The notes under the pieces are model-generated. The model worked only from the letters and a program-made list of their open reading frames with translations. It was not told where the DNA came from and searched no databases. From positions 1 to 64,000 of the IMG/VR virus record IMGVR_UViG_3300017593_000402: a DNA stretch of 64,000 bases. One strand, given 5' to 3'. Shown here one piece after another: positions 25,364 through 33,870 of this stretch (position 1 is the stretch's first letter; every line of letters begins with the position of its first letter). This stretch comes from a virus. The position numbers were made by a program, and so were the translations under genes.

Positions 25364-26336
25364 TATTTACACGCACGGAGATTTTGACGGTTTGGTGTCA
25401 GGTGCAATTGGATATAATTTTTGTAAGGAAGTTGGTTTAAGTTTGGATAAGATTACTTTTGTTGAGTATTCGACTTATCCTCCTGAAGTTTGGGATTCCT
25501 ATCGGTTTGACCCTATTGTTAATGTGGTAACTGACTTTCCATATAGTCGTGCTCTTCCTTCTTCTGACTTCTTTATTTGGGCTGATCATCACCAGGAAAG
25601 GTTTGTTCCAGACTCTTCCGAAATAACTCGGGGAGTTTGCTTTTATGACTCCGACGCCCCTTCCTGTGCTAGAGTTCTTGAACCTTTAGCTAAGTTGAAC
25701 CCTCTGTTGGAGTCTCTAGTACCTTGGGCTGATATGGTTGATAGTGCTCGCTACGAATCTGCTGAACAAGCCGTCTTAATGAAGGACCCGCCGTTAAGAG
25801 TTGCTGTTGCTATGTCTCAAACGTTCAACGATGATGTTTTCAGAGCCGAGTTGCTGAAAATGATATGTCAAGTTCCTCCCGACCAGATACTCTCCCATCC
25901 GAAAGTAGACGATGCTTATCGACGGTATACTTGGAAGCAAGAGAGGTCTATAGATTTCTTACAAAAGAATTTGGTCCTTTATGAAGACAAAGACGTCTTA
26001 GTAGGGATATGTTCCTTTGTTGGTTATAAGTTTTCCTCTCGGTATGCCGCTTTCTTGGTTCAACCGAATTTAGACTTTTTAATACACATTCGTAGTATTC
26101 CTCCTTGGGATTCACCTGCAGTCAGCCTGTCGGTCTCTTATAACCCGTGGAAGGAGTTTGATTGTGTAATACCTTTACACGAGATTCTTCGTGATGTTTA
26201 CGACGGTGATTCGGGAGGTCATGTTCGTGTTGCCGCTGCGGTTTTACCCAATGCTCAAGCTGCTATGGAGCTAGCGCGGAAGTTGGCTCAGGTTGTATGT
26301 ACACGTCTTACTACTGCGCGTGAAAAAGTCACTTGA
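25353..26336 (+). CDS. DHH/DHHA1 phosphoesterase
   Basis: It belongs to the RecJ/NrnA superfamily. HGDFDGLVSGA (8-18) and IWADHHQE give the metal centre, and GDSGGHVRVAAAVLP near the C-terminus is the DHHA1 substrate motif. With 327 residues it fits nanoRNase or short-nucleotide phosphodiesterases better than full RecJ. It may recycle short RNA or DNA fragments. The ribosome binding site is AAAGGAG. Confidence 0.8.
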   Translation: MKFSIYTHGDFDGLVSGAIGYNFCKEVGLSLDKITFVEYSTYPPEVWDSYRFDPIVNVVTDFPYSRALPSSDFFIWADHHQERFVPDSSEITRGVCFYDSDAPSCARVLEPLAKLNPLLESLVPWADMVDSARYESAEQAVLMKDPPLRVAVAMSQTFNDDVFRAELLKMICQVPPDQILSHPKVDDAYRRYTWKQERSIDFLQKNLVLYEDKDVLVGICSFVGYKFSSRYAAFLVQPNLDFLIHIRSIPPWDSPAVSLSVSYNPWKEFDCVIPLHEILRDVYDGDSGGHVRVAAAVLPNAQAAMELARKLAQVVCTRLTTAREKVT

Positions 26337-26408
26337 CTTTGGCCATTTGTGAGGGTAAATTTTCTCTTGTTGAATGTTCAGTTCAGTTTAGTTTTAAGGA
26401 GGTAGGTT

Positions 26409-26675
26409 ATGAGTAATACTGATAAAGTGAAAGAGTTAACCGAACTTGTCACTCAACTGGTTAAGGCTTTGGTGGACGACCCGGATACTGTAACCGTTGA
26501 GACTTACAAAGGGGATTCAATTGTGTTGTTTACGGTTAAAGCTGACTCTCCTAAGACGCTCTCGTTTCTAATTGGGAAGAAAGGAAGCACGGTGTCTGCG
26601 ATGAGACATCTTGTTCGGTGCTTAGGAGCTCGGTTGGATCTTAAGACTGTCTTTGAGGTGTCTAGTCTTAAGTAA
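26409..26675 (+). CDS. KhpA-like KH-domain RNA-binding protein
   Basis: This 88-residue protein matches the bacterial KhpA (YlqC) pattern: LVTQLVKALVDDPDTVTV, then FLIGKKGSTVSAMRHLV with the KH GxxG loop (GKKG). KhpA binds RNA broadly with KhpB in several bacteria. The reading frame overlaps the end of the - strand ligase gene by 8 bp. Phage-borne copies are uncommon to my knowledge. Confidence 0.8.
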   Translation: MSNTDKVKELTELVTQLVKALVDDPDTVTVETYKGDSIVLFTVKADSPKTLSFLIGKKGSTVSAMRHLVRCLGARLDLKTVFEVSSLK

Positions 26676-27666
26676 TTTTATGTACCTCGAGCATGTTGTA
26701 GCTTTTTGCTGTTTGTAGGATAGTTCTGATGGTGTTAACTGGAGCTGTGGTTTTGTTTTGTATTGTTGAGCTGTAAAGACGTACTCTTACCCTCTTTCCC
26801 TCGTTGTCTATGTAAACACTTACGTTGTAACAAGCTACTGCTACTACGTCGCCCTTGTTCAAGTAAAGTTCGGAGTTGTGACTTCTTCCTACTAGTTCGA
26901 GATCTCCTTTCTCGTTTGCAGCTCCTAGGTCGTAGTTATAGACACCTTTTGTCTTTGTGGGGATCCTGTTAATAACTTTGAGCGCGAATTCTATATACCG
27001 TTTAAACTTGATGAATGTTAAATTATGTGCATCTTGTTTAGTTGGTTTGAGTATTGCTCCTTCAAAGTGTCTGATTTTACAGAACTTGCGGACGTTCTTG
27101 TCGACCTCTGAGAGAGACCTTGCTCGCTCGTAAGGGACCCTGTTTAGGGGTGTATCTATAGGAGTTAGTTCTGAGGGGATGGGAAGTGCCTTGAGTTCTT
27201 CTAGGCGCTCCAGTGTTGTTTGATGAGAGATATCTTTATTGTCTATGTAGAGACAATCGAAAAGAGTCAATACCGCGTGAACGTTGTTGCGAGTTTTCCT
27301 TCTCCTATGGATTAAACCAATGGTAATTCCTCGTGGTTGGTGCTTTTTGTTTACGTAAGTTTCCAGTTCGCCCTCTGCGACAAGGTTGTTACAGGGGAGG
27401 TTCTTTAGGGCTTCTATGATTGGATTTGGTAGTTGTAATGGATTGCCTTGGTCACTGTACGCTTTAATGGAGTTACCTTCTTTACTAATTTGGATGTAGA
27501 GACCATCGTACTTGGGTTCAACAATGAAATCGAGCCGTGCTCCGTATTTTTTACGTATGAATGATAACAGTTCGCGCGTGTTAATTTTCTTCACGTTGAA
27601 GATGAAAGCTACATAGTCGTGTTGACGCCCGTTGAACTTTCCTGGTGTTATTTTTTTCGCTAACAT
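26668..27666 (-). CDS. ATP-dependent DNA ligase
   Basis: It seals nicks. The 332-residue protein has motif I EPKYDG with K52 as the AMP-accepting lysine, EGELE (motif III region), EGAILKP (IV) and FIKFKRY (V), then an OB-fold-like end. It is on the opposite strand to nearly all other genes. AAGGAGG precedes the start on its own strand. Its N-terminal 45 residues are an extension before the nucleotidyltransferase core. Confidence 0.88.
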   Translation of the reverse strand: MLAKKITPGKFNGRQHDYVAFIFNVKKINTRELLSFIRKKYGARLDFIVEPKYDGLYIQISKEGNSIKAYSDQGNPLQLPNPIIEALKNLPCNNLVAEGELETYVNKKHQPRGITIGLIHRRRKTRNNVHAVLTLFDCLYIDNKDISHQTTLERLEELKALPIPSELTPIDTPLNRVPYERARSLSEVDKNVRKFCKIRHFEGAILKPTKQDAHNLTFIKFKRYIEFALKVINRIPTKTKGVYNYDLGAANEKGDLELVGRSHNSELYLNKGDVVAVACYNVSVYIDNEGKRVRVRLYSSTIQNKTTAPVNTIRTILQTAKSYNMLEVHKIT

Positions 27667-27736
27667 TGAGCCTCCTTGATTAGTGTTCTTAGTTGAGGTT
27701 AACTCCTTTTTTTGTTAGAGGCAAGTGAGGTTTGTG

Positions 27737-28516
27737 ATGGATAGGACAATCTCTATAGTAATTGGTTATGAACATCATGAGCGACGTCTTCCTTTACTTC
27801 TTAAGTGTCTTTCCTCTCTCCAAGACATCGAGCAAATTTGCATCGTTGAGTCTGGTCCTTTTAAAGCACTAACTCGTAATGTGTTATCTCCTGTTTTAGC
27901 TGAGGATACTGAGTTGAAGTACTTGAAGATTTACACATCGACCCCGTACAACAGGGCCTGGAACTTCAACATTGGAGTTCGTCATCTTTCGACTTGTGAT
28001 ATAGTTGTTCTAATTGATGCTGATTTGGTCTTTCCTCCCGACTTCTCACGTATTGTACGTGAGCAGGTTACTTCCAAGGACTATGTCGGTCCTGCCTGGA
28101 ACTGTATTGTGTACTTGAGTGAAAAGGATACTCTTCGGTCACTCTCGCTCCCAAGGTATGAAGTAGAAATTACGTCTCCGTCTCGGGCTTGTCGCCCTTC
28201 TAAGGCAGGTGCTGCCGGAGGAGCCTTTGTGTGCTATCGTGATACTTACTTCGATTTTCAGGGTATGGACGAGAGGTTCTTTGGAAGGACGAGTGAAGAC
28301 AACGCTCACTGGGCTAAGTTAGAGGTCCTAGGTTACAAGGTGAGGCCTCTCCCTGTAACTCTCTATCACTTGTATCATCCTATCAACCCTGTAATTGCAT
28401 CAAATCGTAGTGAAGTCTTTGACATGTTAAATTGGTCTAAAGAGAGGTGGTTGGAAGAGATAAACTCTAAAGGTAACTGGGGGTCGATTGATGGATTCAT
28501 TGTTAAACCTATCTAA
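27737..28516 (+). CDS. GT2-family glycosyltransferase
   Basis: This 259-residue protein begins with TISIVIGYEHHERRLPLLLKC, has the D94-A-D96 metal/sugar-nucleotide motif, and GGAFVCYRDTYFDFQGMDERF with a later EDN, the acceptor-side pattern of GT2/GT7-like enzymes. It opens a block of sugar-modifying genes. The target (DNA base or virion protein) is unknown. ATG 27737 is preferred over GTG 27725 because GAGG lies 6 nt before it. Confidence 0.78.
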   Translation: MDRTISIVIGYEHHERRLPLLLKCLSSLQDIEQICIVESGPFKALTRNVLSPVLAEDTELKYLKIYTSTPYNRAWNFNIGVRHLSTCDIVVLIDADLVFPPDFSRIVREQVTSKDYVGPAWNCIVYLSEKDTLRSLSLPRYEVEITSPSRACRPSKAGAAGGAFVCYRDTYFDFQGMDERFFGRTSEDNAHWAKLEVLGYKVRPLPVTLYHLYHPINPVIASNRSEVFDMLNWSKERWLEEINSKGNWGSIDGFIVKPI

Positions 28517-29306
28517 GACTTGTTATCTATTTTGGTTGGTAAGAGGTGATGTACCTTTATATGTTACTGTAAGTGTGTCTTCTTTATGTGCAGTGGCTGG
28601 ATTTGATGAAGTAATTATGTGTTTGGATGTTTCTGAGGTAGACATGCCGTTTGAGTTCGTTCGAGAAACTTATTTCCCGGAGGTAACCCAAGTTGTAACT
28701 CCTCAAGAGTTCTTTGAGAAAGAGGCATTTTCTATTTATTCGAGTTTGCACGGTCGTTATGAGGTAGTTAATAAAGCCGATTTTTTTCGAATTTACGCAT
28801 TGTACCGGTTTGGGGGTTTTTATTGCGATACAGATACGCTGGCTCTTCGTCCATTTCAACCCCTTGTAACTGGTTCTTCCTATATTTCTTCTGAAGACGG
28901 CTCTCATTTAAGCAACGGTATTCTTTTTACGGAGAAAGGGCACAAGGCTTTGGAGTTTATGTATAAGAATTTTACTAACCGGTGGCAGCCCAATACTTTT
29001 AATTTAGTAGGGTCTCAATGGTTTACTGAACTAGAAGAGTACTTCCTAGTTGATTGGAATAGGAATCATCATTACTACATTAGTTGGCAGGAATGGAAGA
29101 AACTGTTTTCTCCTTTCTCTGGAGAGGTTGAGGATTTGTTTACGCGAGAGGTATTCTCTGTGCATTTATGGGGTACCACGCTTCGTCGAAACAACTTTTA
29201 TCTCTCGCCGGATTATGTACGTGAGCGCCCTTCAACCCTTTTTTCGAAGATCGTGCAGTTTCTTTCACAGAAGGATTCCGTAATTTGCAAGGAGTTGTGC
29301 CAATGA
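28491..29306 (+). CDS. GT32-type (DXD) glycosyltransferase
   Basis: This 271-residue protein has the GT32 core ADFFRIYALYRFGGFYCDTDT with the DTD motif at 113-115, and a later SNGILFTEKGHKALE segment. Its start lies inside the end of the previous gene, so the two glycosyltransferases are probably translated together. Confidence 0.78.
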   Translation: MDSLLNLSKTCYLFWLVRGDVPLYVTVSVSSLCAVAGFDEVIMCLDVSEVDMPFEFVRETYFPEVTQVVTPQEFFEKEAFSIYSSLHGRYEVVNKADFFRIYALYRFGGFYCDTDTLALRPFQPLVTGSSYISSEDGSHLSNGILFTEKGHKALEFMYKNFTNRWQPNTFNLVGSQWFTELEEYFLVDWNRNHHYYISWQEWKKLFSPFSGEVEDLFTREVFSVHLWGTTLRRNNFYLSPDYVRERPSTLFSKIVQFLSQKDSVICKELCQ

Positions 29307-29833
29307 GCGTTCTTGAACGATTGTCCCCGGATAATCGCCTCTTTGGTATTCCGATTCAACACTCATTTGCGTCACTCTATATCTTGGATCTAGTTTTTGA
29401 CCAGTTTGATTTTGCTCAGGTTGTTGAGTTGGGTACTTATAGAGGTGCTCTTTCAACTTTTCTGTGGCTAGAGTGTCAAGTTCGAGGTCACCGTTTCTTG
29501 TCGGTTGATCGCGCTGATAAGAGAGTCACGGATTTATTTCCTTTCTTAAGAGGTGATATTTTTGAATGTCAACGGACTAAGTTGAGAATTTTTGAGTTTT
29601 TAGGGCAGGCGCCCTCTTTCTTGTACTGTGACGATGGGAATAAACCACGTGAGATTCAGGTTTACGCACCTGTCCTTCCCCCGAGAAGTGTACTCGGTGT
29701 ACATGATTGGGGCACAGAAATCTCTGAGAAAGATGTTTCGTTTTTGGCTGACTTGAGTTTTCATCCGATTGATGACATAAATTGTTTAAGCACGGAACTC
29801 CACACGTTGCAACAGTTTTGGGTTCGAAGATAA
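29303..29833 (+). CDS. Methyltransferase-like Rossmann protein
   Basis: This 176-residue protein has a class I SAM-binding look: VVELGTYRGALSTF (motif I), FLSVDRAD (acidic loop), FLYCDDGNKPREIQVYAP and VLGVHDWG, the pattern of CmcI-like sugar or hydroxyl methyltransferases. It starts at ATG 29303 after AAGGAG and overlaps the glycosyltransferase stop. Confidence 0.65.
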   Translation: MSVLERLSPDNRLFGIPIQHSFASLYILDLVFDQFDFAQVVELGTYRGALSTFLWLECQVRGHRFLSVDRADKRVTDLFPFLRGDIFECQRTKLRIFEFLGQAPSFLYCDDGNKPREIQVYAPVLPPRSVLGVHDWGTEISEKDVSFLADLSFHPIDDINCLSTELHTLQQFWVRR

Positions 29834-30093
29834 TGTCTCCTGAGTTTGTTCACGATTTTCGGAACGGGATTAGTTGTATTGCTGGGATTATCCTTAGAAT
29901 TAACCGAAAACAGGAAAGTATCCTTGCTGCACAGGAAGAGTTGTCTCAGTTATTTTGCGAGCTTCGGCTCCAGTTACTTCGTGTTCTTTCAGCTTTGGAA
30001 CGTTCCGTTGATAGCTTTGAAGAAGTGCATGGAGGTCAAAATGCCCTCAAGCAATCCGTTCGCGATCACGAAAATCTTGACAGAAGTTCTTGA
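29833..30093 (+). CDS. Small coiled-coil protein
   Basis: This 86-residue protein is largely helical, with heptad-like spacing of Leu/Ile between about residues 15 and 60. The ATG overlaps the upstream stop (TAATG) and the 3' end overlaps the next gene. Function is unknown. Confidence 0.5.
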   Translation: MSPEFVHDFRNGISCIAGIILRINRKQESILAAQEELSQLFCELRLQLLRVLSALERSVDSFEEVHGGQNALKQSVRDHENLDRSS

Positions 30094-30610
30094 TTTGAAA
30101 CCTCAAAGTATTTTGGATATTGGTCCGGGTTTCGGTAAGTGGGGTGTACTCTTTAGGGAGTACTTGGATGTTTGGAATTGGAGGGTGTTTCCTCCTGAGT
30201 GGAAAGTTCGAATTGATTGTATCGAAGCTTATTCCAAGTACATCTCTCCTTTACACGAGTACATTTACAACAAAGTAATAGTTCAGGACGTTCGATCCAT
30301 TTCTTGGGAGTCTTTCCCTACTTATGATCTCATATGTTTGTTCGATGTTATTGAGCATATGAGCAAACTCGAGGGCTACGATCTGTTACACACCTTGCTC
30401 CGGAAGGTTACTAAAGCAGTGTTTGTTTCAACACCATTGCCAGAGGATTTCTCTTCCTTTCCTCACGGAAGATGGGAAGATGATTATGAAGGACATAAGG
30501 AAGCTTGGTCTCCGGTAGAGTTTGTTGAAAATTTTGGCGCCGAAATAGTGATGTGTGACGGTGGTAAAAGAGGGTTCCGGACTTTTCTCGCGAAGATTAT
30601 GATACGATAG
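30041..30610 (+). CDS. SAM-dependent methyltransferase
   Basis: This 189-residue class I methyltransferase has motif I ILDIGPGFGKWG, an acidic residue in DCIEAY, motif IV LICLFDVIEHM and the post-motif STPLPED. The IEHM form is common in small-molecule and sugar methyltransferases. ATG 30041 lies 5 nt after GGAGG. It closes the glycosyl/methyl block. Confidence 0.78.
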   Translation: MPSSNPFAITKILTEVLDLKPQSILDIGPGFGKWGVLFREYLDVWNWRVFPPEWKVRIDCIEAYSKYISPLHEYIYNKVIVQDVRSISWESFPTYDLICLFDVIEHMSKLEGYDLLHTLLRKVTKAVFVSTPLPEDFSSFPHGRWEDDYEGHKEAWSPVEFVENFGAEIVMCDGGKRGFRTFLAKIMIR

Positions 30611-30621
30611 GAGGCTTTTTT

Positions 30622-31761
30622 ATGGAACTCGTAGAGTTTAAGGGTCGTAAAGGAATTTGGATTACTTACAAGGGCCGCAAGATCTTTATCCCTGAGGAAA
30701 GAATTCATCAACGAGAGTTGGGGTCACGTTCCCGTCTTGATCCAAAGATGAAAGTCCTCGGAGGTATCACTTTAGCAACTTTAGCCGCTTACTTTTTAAA
30801 ACCCGGTACGCCCATTTCTGAACTTTTTCGCAATAAAAGGTTTGTCGTGATCGCTAAACACCCAAATCCCACTCCCTCAATGAGAGAGAAGTTTTATGAC
30901 ATGATCACGTCGGCAATAATGGGGATGCGTGTAGTTCGTCCCAAAGCGGGCGCTAAACTTCCCAAAACTGCAGGCGTTGTTCATACCTGGTCGAAAGAAG
31001 CCTTTAAGATGAAACTTCCTAAGATTCAAGACTATGACTTGATGTCTGCTATTGACGATAAAGCGGTATTTCCAAAGCTGTTCAAGGACGACCCTAAAAT
31101 TGTTCCTCAAACCTTCTTACTTCGTGAGTTTCACAGTCTTGAATCCGCACGCTATGCGTTCCAACGTGCTGGGAAGGGATTTGTGATTAAACCGCGCATT
31201 GGCTCACTTTCGAAGGAACTCCCTACTCATGAGTGGAGTGACAAACGTTTGATGAAATATATTGAACAGCACGGTGGTCCTAATAATGTGATCATACAAG
31301 AAATGTTACCTTTTAGAAATGAGTTTCGTGTTCACTATGTGAATGGGAAGGTTTACTCTATTACACATCGTCGTTTTCCTGATCCTTTCCGTAAAATTTA
31401 CAATAAAATCTTTTATCGATTCGGAATGGAGGGTGGTTCTTCTATTCCAGTGCTCAACCCTGTGAAACGTAAACGACTTAAGGAGTTTGTGACTCAAGCT
31501 ATGAAACTATATGAGAAGAACGCCCATGTAGGGTTTGACATCGTCGAATTACCTGACGGTTCCTTCCGATTTATTGAAGGAAACCCTGTTCCAGGTAGTT
31601 TAATGAACCCTGTTATTGCCAGGAAGTTACACAAGACTGTCACTGGAGTATGGACTAATGACTTACGCGCCGTTGCTCTAGCTGGAGGCGCGGCGGGTTT
31701 ATGGTGGGCAGGAGAAGGAGTTTCCGAAGTACGGAAGAAGGAGAAGCAGCTGTGGGTGTAG
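30622..31761 (+). CDS. ATP-grasp ligase-like protein with membrane-like segments
   Basis: This 379-residue protein has an ATP-grasp core from about residue 100: FVIKPRIGS, IIQEMLPFRNEFRVHYV, then GFDIVELPDGSFRFIEGNPVPG with the metal-binding acidic and Asn residues. ATP-grasp enzymes join carboxylates to amines or thiols. The N-terminus carries WITYKGRKIFIP. Hydrophobic stretches at about 45-61 and 350-366 suggest membrane or structural contact. It overlaps the AdoMet decarboxylase gene. Confidence 0.75.
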   Translation: MELVEFKGRKGIWITYKGRKIFIPEERIHQRELGSRSRLDPKMKVLGGITLATLAAYFLKPGTPISELFRNKRFVVIAKHPNPTPSMREKFYDMITSAIMGMRVVRPKAGAKLPKTAGVVHTWSKEAFKMKLPKIQDYDLMSAIDDKAVFPKLFKDDPKIVPQTFLLREFHSLESARYAFQRAGKGFVIKPRIGSLSKELPTHEWSDKRLMKYIEQHGGPNNVIIQEMLPFRNEFRVHYVNGKVYSITHRRFPDPFRKIYNKIFYRFGMEGGSSIPVLNPVKRKRLKEFVTQAMKLYEKNAHVGFDIVELPDGSFRFIEGNPVPGSLMNPVIARKLHKTVTGVWTNDLRAVALAGGAAGLWWAGEGVSEVRKKEKQLWV

Positions 31762-32135
31762 GAAAACACGTGTTGATTGACGTGTTTGAGGTGCCTTTTG
31801 AAGTTTTAGATAATGAGAAGTTGGTTCTTCAGTGTTTGATTCGGGCCGCTAGTAAGGCCGGCGCAACCATACTTCATTCATTCGTTCATCATTTTGAACC
31901 TCACGGGGTAAGTTGTGTGGTTGTGATCTCTGAGTCTCACTTTTCTATCCATACTTGGCCTGAACGACTTTACGCGGCCGTTGATTTGTTCACTTGCGGC
32001 GATTCCGTTGATTTAGATGTAGCGGTTCAGGAGATTCTTCAGTTTCTTAAAGGTAATCCTAAAGTTTTAGTCTTGGAGAGGGGGGATGTACATGATCGCC
32101 GATTGGGGACTTCACCTGATTTTAGATTTGTATGA
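31752..32135 (+). CDS. speD: S-adenosylmethionine decarboxylase proenzyme
   Basis: This pyruvoyl-dependent enzyme supplies aminopropyl groups for polyamines; some phage relatives decarboxylate ornithine or arginine instead. The 127-residue protein has ISESHFSIHTWPE with the self-cleavage pair E61/S62, H67 and C82 in DLFTCGD. All processing residues are present. GTG 31752 is chosen because AAGGAG lies 8 nt before it. Confidence 0.88.
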   Translation: MGVGKHVLIDVFEVPFEVLDNEKLVLQCLIRAASKAGATILHSFVHHFEPHGVSCVVVISESHFSIHTWPERLYAAVDLFTCGDSVDLDVAVQEILQFLKGNPKVLVLERGDVHDRRLGTSPDFRFV

Positions 32136-32463
32136 TTGTGATGAGTTCCTTATTTCTAGTAAGGGCAAACTTAGGGAATTCGTATTCGAACTTTGTGATA
32201 TTCTTGATGTGAAAAGGTACGGTGACCCTATAATTGAGTGGTTTGGTAACGGCCCTTCTGAAGGATACACTCTTGTTCAGTTAATAGAGACGTCTCTGGT
32301 ATCAGGACATTTTGCTCCTTCTAGCCGGACTGCTTACATTGATGTGTTTAGTTGTAAATTTTTTGACCCGATTAAGGTTCAGGAGTACATTGGAGGTTTC
32401 TTTAAAGCTAAGAAGGTTGATTCTACCCTTCTTGAAAGGGGGTCGAAGTTACGTGAAGTATAA
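32086..32463 (+). CDS. AdoMet decarboxylase-like paralogue
   Basis: This 125-residue protein shares the fold pattern of its neighbour: LHLILDLYDCD, GYTLVQLIETSLVSGHF, AYIDVFSCKFFD. The Glu-Ser cleavage pair is replaced by E68-T69-S70, while a His (H75) and Cys (C90) are kept. It may be a decarboxylase with changed substrate, or a regulatory partner of SpeD. It overlaps speD and the MBL gene on both sides. ATG 32092 is an alternative start. Confidence 0.75.
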   Translation: MYMIADWGLHLILDLYDCDEFLISSKGKLREFVFELCDILDVKRYGDPIIEWFGNGPSEGYTLVQLIETSLVSGHFAPSSRTAYIDVFSCKFFDPIKVQEYIGGFFKAKKVDSTLLERGSKLREV

Positions 32464-33652
32464 GATAACATTTCTGGGTTCTAAGGGTATGATTGAGGAA
32501 AGTTCCCCTCATCACAAACTGAGAACAGGTATTGTAGTCGAGACTCGCAGAGCGCGTTTCCAAATTGACTGTGGTGAAGAGGAGTTCTTTGATAACCTTA
32601 AGGACGTGGATTTTTTGTATGTAAGTCATTGTTATGATGAGAAGACTGAAGTTTTTACTAATCGTGGCTGGAAGAGGTTTACTGAGTTAAGTAGTTCGGA
32701 TTACGTCGCGACATTGGATGAGGACGATCGATTAGTGTTTGAGAAGCCTATAGATTATATTGAGCAAGATTACACTGGGTTAATGTATTACTTGAGTACG
32801 GATTTTTTGAATATGATGGTGACTCCTAATCACAATTTGTATATTTCGGAGAACTTTGATGACCCTTCCTTTTCTCTTATCCCTGCCGCGAGGTGTTTTG
32901 GGCGCCCTAAGATGTTTACGTGCTCTTTTAAATGTGAACAACACGATACTTCTCTGGCACAAGCAGTTTTTTCTGACAGTCGTTCCTCTACCGCTAAGTC
33001 AGTAACCTCCGGTAGTCAAGAGTCCTGGGTTCCTTACGACGGGAAAGTTTACTGTGTTACTTTACCCGAGTACACTAGGCATATACTGTTGACTCGCCGT
33101 GAGGGTAAAGTGTGCTTTTCCGGGAACTCACACCCAGATCATGTAAGTGGCTTAAAACACAAGGAAATTCCGACGACGTTGGTGTCTACGTCGCTCGTTC
33201 GACGTCAATTAGTCCGTAATTGGAAGGTCACTCCTACTCTTTTTTCTTCACTTCCTTTTGAGTACGAAGATGTGTCGTTAAAAGCTGTTTCTTGTTTTCA
33301 CTCTATTCGATGTCCTATGTGGGGTGTTGTAATAAATAACGAATTGGGTATCTTTACGGATGTTATACGACCACGTGCTGGCTGGGGGATTCTCAAGGGA
33401 CTCCGAGTTTACATTGGTGATGGCTCCGCGATTAACCATCCCATAATCCGCGTTAAGGAAAAGGGAGGAGAACCGTTCGGGCACACTTGTATGAAATCTC
33501 AACTCCGATATGCTTCTCAATTGAATTGGCAAACAGTTGTTTTTACTCATCTTGGCCGCCAGCCTGTTTTGAAAGGTGATGAGAGAGTGAGAGAAATTCT
33601 CGGTGTGGAGGATTTAATTATTGCGAAGGATGGACTTACAATCGAAGTTTGA
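32453..33652 (+). CDS. Metallo-beta-lactamase-fold hydrolase split by an intein
   Basis: The precursor has 399 residues, about 233 after splicing. The N-terminal TGIVVETRRARFQIDCGE and YVSH join after splicing to SHPDHVSGL, forming the HxHxDH zinc motif. GIFTDVIRPR, IGDGSAI and VFTHLGR follow, as in PhnP/RNase Z-like phosphodiesterases. It starts at GTG 32453, overlapping the decarboxylase-like gene by 11 bp. The substrate is unknown; the cluster suggests a small nucleotide or phosphoester. Confidence 0.85.
   Translation: MKYKITFLGSKGMIEESSPHHKLRTGIVVETRRARFQIDCGEEEFFDNLKDVDFLYVSHCYDEKTEVFTNRGWKRFTELSSSDYVATLDEDDRLVFEKPIDYIEQDYTGLMYYLSTDFLNMMVTPNHNLYISENFDDPSFSLIPAARCFGRPKMFTCSFKCEQHDTSLAQAVFSDSRSSTAKSVTSGSQESWVPYDGKVYCVTLPEYTRHILLTRREGKVCFSGNSHPDHVSGLKHKEIPTTLVSTSLVRRQLVRNWKVTPTLFSSLPFEYEDVSLKAVSCFHSIRCPMWGVVINNELGIFTDVIRPRAGWGILKGLRVYIGDGSAINHPIIRVKEKGGEPFGHTCMKSQLRYASQLNWQTVVFTHLGRQPVLKGDERVREILGVEDLIIAKDGLTIEV
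32630..33127 (+). other. Mini-intein inside the MBL metal-binding motif (166 residues)
   Basis: Splice residues are C60 (CYDEKTEVFTNRGWKRF) and N225 (GKVCFSGN), with +1 Ser226. Block B is VTPNHNLYI and block F is YDGKVYCVTLPEY. It lacks an endonuclease. It sits between the first His and the second His of HxHxDH, so the enzyme cannot form its zinc site until splicing. It closely resembles the intein in the portal gene. Confidence 0.92.
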
Positions 33653-33860
33653 GTCAGAGGTGCCGAAGTACAGACATCGAACACGAAAACGTAGAATTCC
33701 TGTTTACTATCGACTTAGAAGGGAGTACCGAAGTAGGGTACCGTGGTTTCGTGAGTGGGCCGTTCTAAAACGTTATGTCACCGTGGATGATGCTGAAAAA
33801 GCTGTTAAGGTCTTGAACGCTAAGGATAAGTGGTTTGAATATAGTTTAGATCCTTATTAA
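33630..33860 (+). CDS. Small basic hypothetical protein
   Basis: This 76-residue protein is very rich in Arg and Tyr (KYRHRTRKRRIPVYYRLRRE) and ends with VDDAEKAVKVLNAKDKWFEY. It could bind nucleic acid. It overlaps the MBL gene by 23 bp. Confidence 0.5.
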   Translation: MDLQSKFESEVPKYRHRTRKRRIPVYYRLRREYRSRVPWFREWAVLKRYVTVDDAEKAVKVLNAKDKWFEYSLDPY

Positions 33861-33870
33861 GGAGATTGGC

